In this document: one piece after another, positions 58,405-64,000 of the stretch
Layout: each line of letters opens with the position of its first letter
Position numbering within the stretch: position 1 is the first letter of the stretch
Assembly (NCBI GenBank): GCA_964552795.1
Contig: CAZKIO010000013.1
Coordinates: forward strand, 21,850 to 85,849
Length of the DNA stretch: 64,000 bases
Origin: JAEUHZ01 sp964552795
GTDB lineage: Bacteria; Planctomycetota; UBA1135; GCA-002686595
Direction: 5' to 3'
The notes under the pieces: model-generated
What the model saw: the letters and a program-made list of their open reading frames with translations, nothing else
Told to the model about the DNA's origin: nothing
Databases searched by the model: none
Made by a program: the position numbers and the translations under genes

Positions 58405-60450
58405 TCAGTCGCGCACGTACTCCAGATCGTCGAAACCCAGGCGACCCTCGGCCGCGCCCCACGTCGGCCCGAACAAGAGGTCGATCGCCACGAGGTCGGA
58501 GAGGTTCACCGGCGTCGCGTCGCGCGCGAAGTCGTCCAGGCGGATGCGGATCGTCTCGAACTCGTTGGCCCAGCCCGCGCCCGTGCCGCAGCCCGTGCGC
58601 TGGTACGGCTCCTCGATCCCGCCGCCGTAGGCGCCGATCGCGATCGCCGAGAGGCCGCCTTGGCTGTCGCGCACGCGCACGGTGAAGTCCAGGTCGCCCA
58701 GGACCGCGCCAGTCAGCGCGTGCCGCGCCGCCTGGGCCGCGCGGAACGACAGGTACGTCGAGGACGTCGCGTCGCGCAGTGCCGGCACGAGGTCGAACGT
58801 GATCACGCGGTCCGCGCCGTTCCACTCGAACACGATGCCGCTGGTCGTGTCGGCGACGCCGCCCGACAGGGTCATGCCGTTCATCGGCTCGCTGGCGCTC
58901 GCCGTGAACACGGTTCCGGGATCGTCGAACCGGCCCTCGGTGAGGTTGGCGACGTCGAACGTGACGAGGCCGCCGGAGCTGCTCAGGTTGACGCCGGGGT
59001 TGCTCTGGAAGTCGTCGATCACGCGGCGCACGCCGGGCGCGGCCTGGTGCATCAGGTCCACGGTGACGCACGTGCTGACGGGCGCCCCCGGCGTGCTGAA
59101 CGTCTCCCACTGGCGCCACAGGCACTCGTACCCGGCCCGGTTGCCGCGCGCGTGGTACTCCAGGAGCGGCAGCAGGTACCCGCGCATGATCTGGTTCACG
59201 TCGCCGCGCGAGAGCTGGCACGGCCCGGCCGCGAACAGGCTCGACGAGGAGTTGTTGTGGAACGCGCCGTGCCCCGCGCCGTGCAGCGAGATCGAGGAGC
59301 GCACGCCGGTCGCGCGCTCGTGCAGGTGGAAGGTCTGGCACAGGTTGCAGTCCGCGCAGCCGTTGACGTCGGAGTCCGCGCCGCCGGTCCACAGGCTGTA
59401 GGGCACGCCGTGCGGGTTGGTGTTGGCGTTGCCCTGGAAGTCCGTGGGCGCGATGCTCGAGACCAGGACGATGTCGGAGAGCGTGAAGTTCACCGGCGTG
59501 TAGGCGCCGTCGAACATGCGGTCGTAGGCGCGCACGACGCCCTCCCCGCCGCGGCTGTGGCCGATCCACACGATCTTGTGGCGGTCCACGTGGCCCAAGA
59601 GCGCGCCGCCCGCGATCGTCGCCAGGTTCCCCAGGAAGTAGTCGGTGTTGGTCAGCGTCGTCGTGGACGCCGTCTCGGTGCCGGGCGCCGTGTTGTTCTG
59701 GTGGCTCATCACGATGTAGCCCCAGGACGCGAGGTGGAACCCGATGTGGTCGTACCACTGGTAGTTGTGCCCGTTGCCGTGGCTGACCACGACCAGCGGC
59801 AGCTCGCCCAGGCTGGCGATGTTCGACGGGTAGTACAGGTCCTGGCCGAGCCAGGTGCCGCCGCTGTACAGCACCTCGGTGATCGGGTGAATGCCCTGCA
59901 GCACGGTCGGATAGAGCATCCAGAAGCCCGGATCCGCGCCGGCGCCGTCGACCCAGTCCCCCGCCGACAGGTTGCCGTCGCGATCGAGGTCGAGCACGAC
60001 GTCGTACGCGCGCCCGAGGCTGTCGCCGTTGAAGCCCGACAGCGTGCCGATGTCGAGCGTCAGCCGGTTCGGCAGCACGCCGCCGGCGACGAACGTGATC
60101 GTCTGGAACGCGCCGCGCACGTCGACCAGCGTCGGCACCGCCTGCCACCCGGCCGCGTCCTTGTGCTCGCACAGCCACACGTCGGCCGTGCGTCCGATCA
60201 GCTCGGGCCGGCGTCCGGTGTCGAACGCGGCTTCGACCTGCGAGCCCTCGTAGAACGAGCGCACGTGGTCGAAGTGCGGGAAGCGCGGCAGGCTGCGTCC
60301 GGCGATCTCGACGTGGATCGGTTCGTTGCTCTGCGGCGCGAGCGGCGCGCGCGGGGCGCTGCGCTGCACGTCGACGATCGTCTGGGCCGCGGCCGGGCCG
60401 GCCAGCGCCGCGCCGGCCAGGCACAGGAAGGCGATGGATGCGAAGGACAT
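58405..60450 (-). CDS. Secreted alpha/beta hydrolase
   Basis: The 681-residue product has a signal peptide (1-22, ending PAAAQ). The core (about 190-430) is an alpha/beta hydrolase: oxyanion-region VVVSHGNGHNY, and nucleophile Ser299 in WIGHSRGG. A late His is in HGAGHGAFH. It resembles chlorophyllase/platelet-activating-factor-acetylhydrolase and cutinase-like esterases. Several cysteines (CADCNLC) suggest disulfides. A beta-sandwich at the C-terminus (about 480-681) may bind substrate. It lacks the CPCGN domain. The substrate is unknown. Confidence 0.82.
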   Translation of the reverse strand: MSFASIAFLCLAGAALAGPAAAQTIVDVQRSAPRAPLAPQSNEPIHVEIAGRSLPRFPHFDHVRSFYEGSQVEAAFDTGRRPELIGRTADVWLCEHKDAAGWQAVPTLVDVRGAFQTITFVAGGVLPNRLTLDIGTLSGFNGDSLGRAYDVVLDLDRDGNLSAGDWVDGAGADPGFWMLYPTVLQGIHPITEVLYSGGTWLGQDLYYPSNIASLGELPLVVVSHGNGHNYQWYDHIGFHLASWGYIVMSHQNNTAPGTETASTTTLTNTDYFLGNLATIAGGALLGHVDRHKIVWIGHSRGGEGVVRAYDRMFDGAYTPVNFTLSDIVLVSSIAPTDFQGNANTNPHGVPYSLWTGGADSDVNGCADCNLCQTFHLHERATGVRSSISLHGAGHGAFHNNSSSSLFAAGPCQLSRGDVNQIMRGYLLPLLEYHARGNRAGYECLWRQWETFSTPGAPVSTCVTVDLMHQAAPGVRRVIDDFQSNPGVNLSSSGGLVTFDVANLTEGRFDDPGTVFTASASEPMNGMTLSGGVADTTSGIVFEWNGADRVITFDLVPALRDATSSTYLSFRAAQAARHALTGAVLGDLDFTVRVRDSQGGLSAIAIGAYGGGIEEPYQRTGCGTGAGWANEFETIRIRLDDFARDATPVNLSDLVAIDLLFGPTWGAAEGRLGFDDLEYVRD

Positions 60451-60522
60451 CCGAGGAAGCTACCACGGCGCACGCGCGCCGGGGATGGATCGCCCCGCCG
60501 GGCCGCCCGGGCGGGCCGACGG

Positions 60523-61495
<973 letters not shown>

Positions 61496-61506
<11 letters not shown>

Positions 61507-62188
61507 GGATCGTCTCCCGTTGCGCCTCGGCGGACGCGCGGAACCTGGACACGGCCGCGGCCATGTCGGGAGCGCCGAACAGGGCCGTGCCGGAGACCAG
61601 CACGTCGGCACCCGCTGCGGCGCACAGCGGGATCGTCTCGGCGTTGAGGCCCCCGTCCATCTCCAGGAGGCCGTCGTAGCCGCGCGCGCGAATGGCGCGC
61701 GTCTTGGCGAGCGTCTCGGGCAGGAAGCGCTGGCCCCCGAACCCCGCGAACACGCTCATCACGAGCACGAGGTCGACGTCGGGGAGCAGCGGGAACACGC
61801 GCTCGACCGGACAGTCGGGGTTGAGGGCGATGCCGACCTTGGCCACGCCCTCGCCGCGGAAGACCGCGATCACCTCGCGCGCGTCCGCCGGCGTCGGGCA
61901 GACCTCGACGTGGAAGGTGAGCACGTGCGCGCCGGCCCGGGCGTAGGCCCGCGCGTACTGCCGCGGGTCGCTGATCATCAGGTGGACGTCGAGCGGTGCC
62001 CGGGCCACCCCGGCGATGCTCTGGACGACCGGCGGGCCGATCGTGAGGTTCGGCACGAAGTGGCCGTCCATCACGTCGACGTGCAGCCAGTCGGCCCCGG
62101 CGGCCTCGGCGCGGGCCACCTCCTCCCCCAGGCGCGCGAAATCGCAGGCGAGGAGCGAAGGCGAGATCAGGATCGGGCGTTGAGCCAT
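61496..62188 (-). CDS. rpe: Ribulose-phosphate 3-epimerase
   Basis: The 230-residue TIM barrel interconverts ribulose-5-phosphate and xylulose-5-phosphate. Motifs are ISPSLLACDFARLGEE, HVDVMDGHFVPNLTIGP, DVHLMI, VMSVFAGFGGQRF and the phosphate-binding EMDGGLN. The family usually has VNPGFGGQ; here it is VFAGFGGQ, a mild variation. Its end overlaps the accD start, linking pentose phosphate and lipid genes in one transcript. Confidence 0.95.
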
Positions 62189-62268
62189 GCTCGACGTGCA
62201 GCGGGGGGACGGTCGCCCGCCCCCGGCCGGGCCGATTCTAGCGGCGGCGGGAGGGCGTCTCCCAGGGG

Positions 62269-63486
62269 CTAGGCCTGCCCCGGGCCATTCCGCGGTCCCG
62301 GGGCGCCCCGCAGGGCCTCGATTCCCGGCAGCGTGCCGTTCTCCAGCAATTCCAGGGAGGCCCCGCCGCCGGTGGAGATGTGGCGGATCCGGTCGGCCAG
62401 GCCGAGCAGTTCGACCGCCGCGACCGAATCCCCGCCCCCCACCACGGTGTAGCCCTTGGAGGCCGCGACCGCCCGGCCGACGGCCTCGGTCCCGGCCCGG
62501 AACGCGGGCCACTCGAACACCCCCATCGGCCCGTTCCACAGCACGGTCCGCGCCCCGGCGATGCGTTCGGCGTAGGCCGCGCGCGAGCGCTCGCCGATGT
62601 CGAGGCCCATCAGGCCCGCGGGGATGTCCGCGCCGGTCGCGATCGGCCGCGCGCCCTCCTCGAAGGCCTCGGCGCAGACGTGGTCGCCCGGCAGCAGCAC
62701 GTCGACGCCGCGCACCTTGGCCTGCGCCAGCGCCGCGCGCACCGCGTCGAGCTGGTCGTTCTGCACGAGCGAGCGGCCGACCGCTCCGCCGCGCGCGGCC
62801 AGGAACGTGTAGGCCATCCCGCCGCCCACGAGCAGCGCGTCGACGCGCTCGATCAGGCGCTCGACGACCTTGAGCTTGTCGCTGACCTTCGCGCCGCCCA
62901 GGATCGCGACGAACGGCCGCTCGGGCTTCTCGAGCACGCGCGCGAACGCGGCGATCTCCTTCTCCATCAGCCGGCCCGCGCACGAAGGCAGGAGGCGCGC
63001 GACGCCCGTGACCGAGGCGTGGTCGCGGTGCGACGCCCCGAAGGCGTCATTGACGAACACGTCGCCGTGCCGCGCGAGCGCCGCCGCGAGCTCCGCATCG
63101 CCCTTCTCGTCGCCGGCGTGGAAGCGCACGTTCTCCAGAAGCACGACCGCGCCGGCGGGCGCCGCGCGCGCGGCGGCCTCGGCGGCGGGCCCGGTCGACT
63201 CCTTCAGCGCGACGACCGGCGAGCCGAGCAGCTCCGCGAGCCGCGTGCCCATCGGCGCGAGGCGCATGGACTCGACCACCTTGCCCTTGGGCCGGCCCAG
63301 GTGGCTCATCAGGATCGGCCTTCCGCCCTGCGCCAGGATCTCGCGGATCGTGGGCAGCGCGGCGCGGATCCGCGTGTCGTCGGTGATCGCGCCGGACTCG
63401 TCCTGCGGGCAGTTGAAGTCCACTCGCACGAGCACGCGCTTCCCGCGCAACTGCAGGCCGTCGAGGCCGGGCACGTCGAGGCTCAT
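62269..63486 (-). CDS. pgk: Phosphoglycerate kinase
   Basis: The 405-residue product makes ATP and 3-phosphoglycerate in glycolysis. Motifs are RVLVRVDFNCP, the substrate-binding SHLGRPKG, LLENVRFHAGDE, NDAFGASHRDHAS and ATP-binding ILGGAKVSDK, with GGGDSVAA near the end. It starts 19 bases after the gap stop, so the two form an operon. The usual AHR in the DAFGTAHR motif reads ASHR here. Confidence 0.96.
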   Translation of the reverse strand: MSLDVPGLDGLQLRGKRVLVRVDFNCPQDESGAITDDTRIRAALPTIREILAQGGRPILMSHLGRPKGKVVESMRLAPMGTRLAELLGSPVVALKESTGPAAEAAARAAPAGAVVLLENVRFHAGDEKGDAELAAALARHGDVFVNDAFGASHRDHASVTGVARLLPSCAGRLMEKEIAAFARVLEKPERPFVAILGGAKVSDKLKVVERLIERVDALLVGGGMAYTFLAARGGAVGRSLVQNDQLDAVRAALAQAKVRGVDVLLPGDHVCAEAFEEGARPIATGADIPAGLMGLDIGERSRAAYAERIAGARTVLWNGPMGVFEWPAFRAGTEAVGRAVAASKGYTVVGGGDSVAAVELLGLADRIRHISTGGGASLELLENGTLPGIEALRGAPGPRNGPGQA

Positions 63487-63505
63487 GGTCGGCGGGACCG
63501 CGCGC

Positions 63506-64000
63506 TCAGGCCTTGGCGGGCGCGGGTTGGCCGGGCTTCCCGGCCTTCAACTGGTGCGCGTACACGACCAGGTCGGCCACGCGCTGGCTGTAGCCCCACT
63601 CGTTGTCGTACCAGGAGACGACCTTGACCAGGTTGTCGCCGATCACCTGCGTCGAGAGCGCGTCGAAGATCGAGCTCGACGGGTTGCCGATGATGTCGGC
63701 CGACACGATCGGATCGACGCAGTACTCCAGCACGCCCTTGAGGCCCTTCTTCGCGGCGGCCTCGACCGCCTGGTTGACCTCCTCCTTGGTGACCTTGCGC
63801 GCGACGACGCAGGTCAGGTCGACGACCGAGCCGTCCGGCACCGGCACGCGCATCGCGAGGCCGTGCAGCTTGCCCTTCAGGCGCGGGTAGACCTCGCCGA
63901 TGGCCTTCGCGGCGCCGGTCGACGTGGGGATGATCGACACGGCCGCCGCGCGCGCGCGGCGCAGGTCCTTGTGCGGCAGGTCGAGGATGTTCTGGTCGTT
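63506..64000 (-). CDS. gap: Glyceraldehyde-3-phosphate dehydrogenase, C-terminal part (runs off window)
   Basis: The frame remains open to the window edge, so about the first half of the gene is missing. The visible 165 residues include IIPTSTGAAKAIGEV, the MRVPVPDGSVVDLT phosphate-site segment, FDALSTQVI and the terminal SWYDNEWGYSQRV. These are diagnostic of phosphorylating GAPDH. The catalytic Cys lies outside the window. It leads the gap-pgk pair. Confidence 0.96.
   Translation of the reverse strand, partial: NDQNILDLPHKDLRRARAAAVSIIPTSTGAAKAIGEVYPRLKGKLHGLAMRVPVPDGSVVDLTCVVARKVTKEEVNQAVEAAAKKGLKGVLEYCVDPIVSADIIGNPSSSIFDALSTQVIGDNLVKVVSWYDNEWGYSQRVADLVVYAHQLKAGKPGQPAPAKA

Overview
The window is very GC-rich, densely coded DNA from a bacterium with a Gram-negative-type envelope. 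It is most likely a member of the Planctomycetota related to the deep-branching marine groups rich in secreted proteins with a CPCGN-type C-terminal domain. This placement is inferred from protein style and gene content: a Ser/Thr kinase-TPR fusion, a vWA/amidotransferase-like membrane protein, a TIGR03790 protein, a choice-of-anchor E protein and four secreted proteins with related C-terminal domains. No 16S rRNA or other definitive marker is present. I see no tRNA, rRNA, CRISPR array, insertion sequence or prophage.

Layout. 1-6843: the 3' end of a HerA-like ATPase, a small membrane-anchored protein, a secreted PQQ-type sugar dehydrogenase-like protein and a family 39-type glycosyltransferase. 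6878-9593: a YgiQ-type radical SAM protein, a stand-alone 41-codon rpmH (bL34) and an AhpD-like protein. 9613-20176: a large secreted repeat protein, GDYXXLXY and DUF2157 proteins, then TCA-cycle genes (fumC, mdh, NAD-type idh) around a secreted trypsin-like protease. 20281-28087: HEAT/TPR proteins, a vWA membrane protein and a kinase-TPR protein. 28094-38163: mnmA, yajC, a YraN domain running in frame into a sugar-phosphate transferase, a triple-domain universal stress protein, the TIGR03790 protein, a long inverted repeat and mnmG. 38561-45585: a HEAT/TPR exported protein, a deacetylase, a methyltransferase, then a four-gene zinc/manganese uptake operon (porin, binding protein, ATPase, permease). 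45655-51083: a choice-of-anchor E protein and a boxR / boxC-boxB cluster of the aerobic benzoyl-CoA pathway ending in a perfect hairpin. 51133-64000: an S1-domain protein, panB with an FAD protein, a second long inverted repeat, a coupled dioxygenase-like/methyltransferase pair, a secreted alpha/beta hydrolase, and the central-carbon run gap-pgk-rpe-accD.

How genes work together. Start/stop overlaps of the ATGA or GTGA type suggest translational coupling in DUF2157/GDYXXLXY, HEAT-TPR/deacetylase, znuA/znuC, FAD protein/panB and dioxygenase-like/methyltransferase. rpe and accD overlap by 11 bases. The window encodes parts of glycolysis, the TCA cycle and fatty-acid synthesis, plus a partial aromatic-degradation module. 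boxA, the CoA ligase and the aldehyde dehydrogenase of that pathway are not here.

Most interesting signals: a cysteine-rich C-terminal domain of about 150 residues shared by three unrelated secreted proteins, with a shorter variant on a fourth, which looks like a sorting or anchoring module; two long imperfect inverted repeats with arms of about 50 nt; the incomplete box cluster with face-to-face promoters; and the uncharacterised dioxygenase-like/methyltransferase pair.
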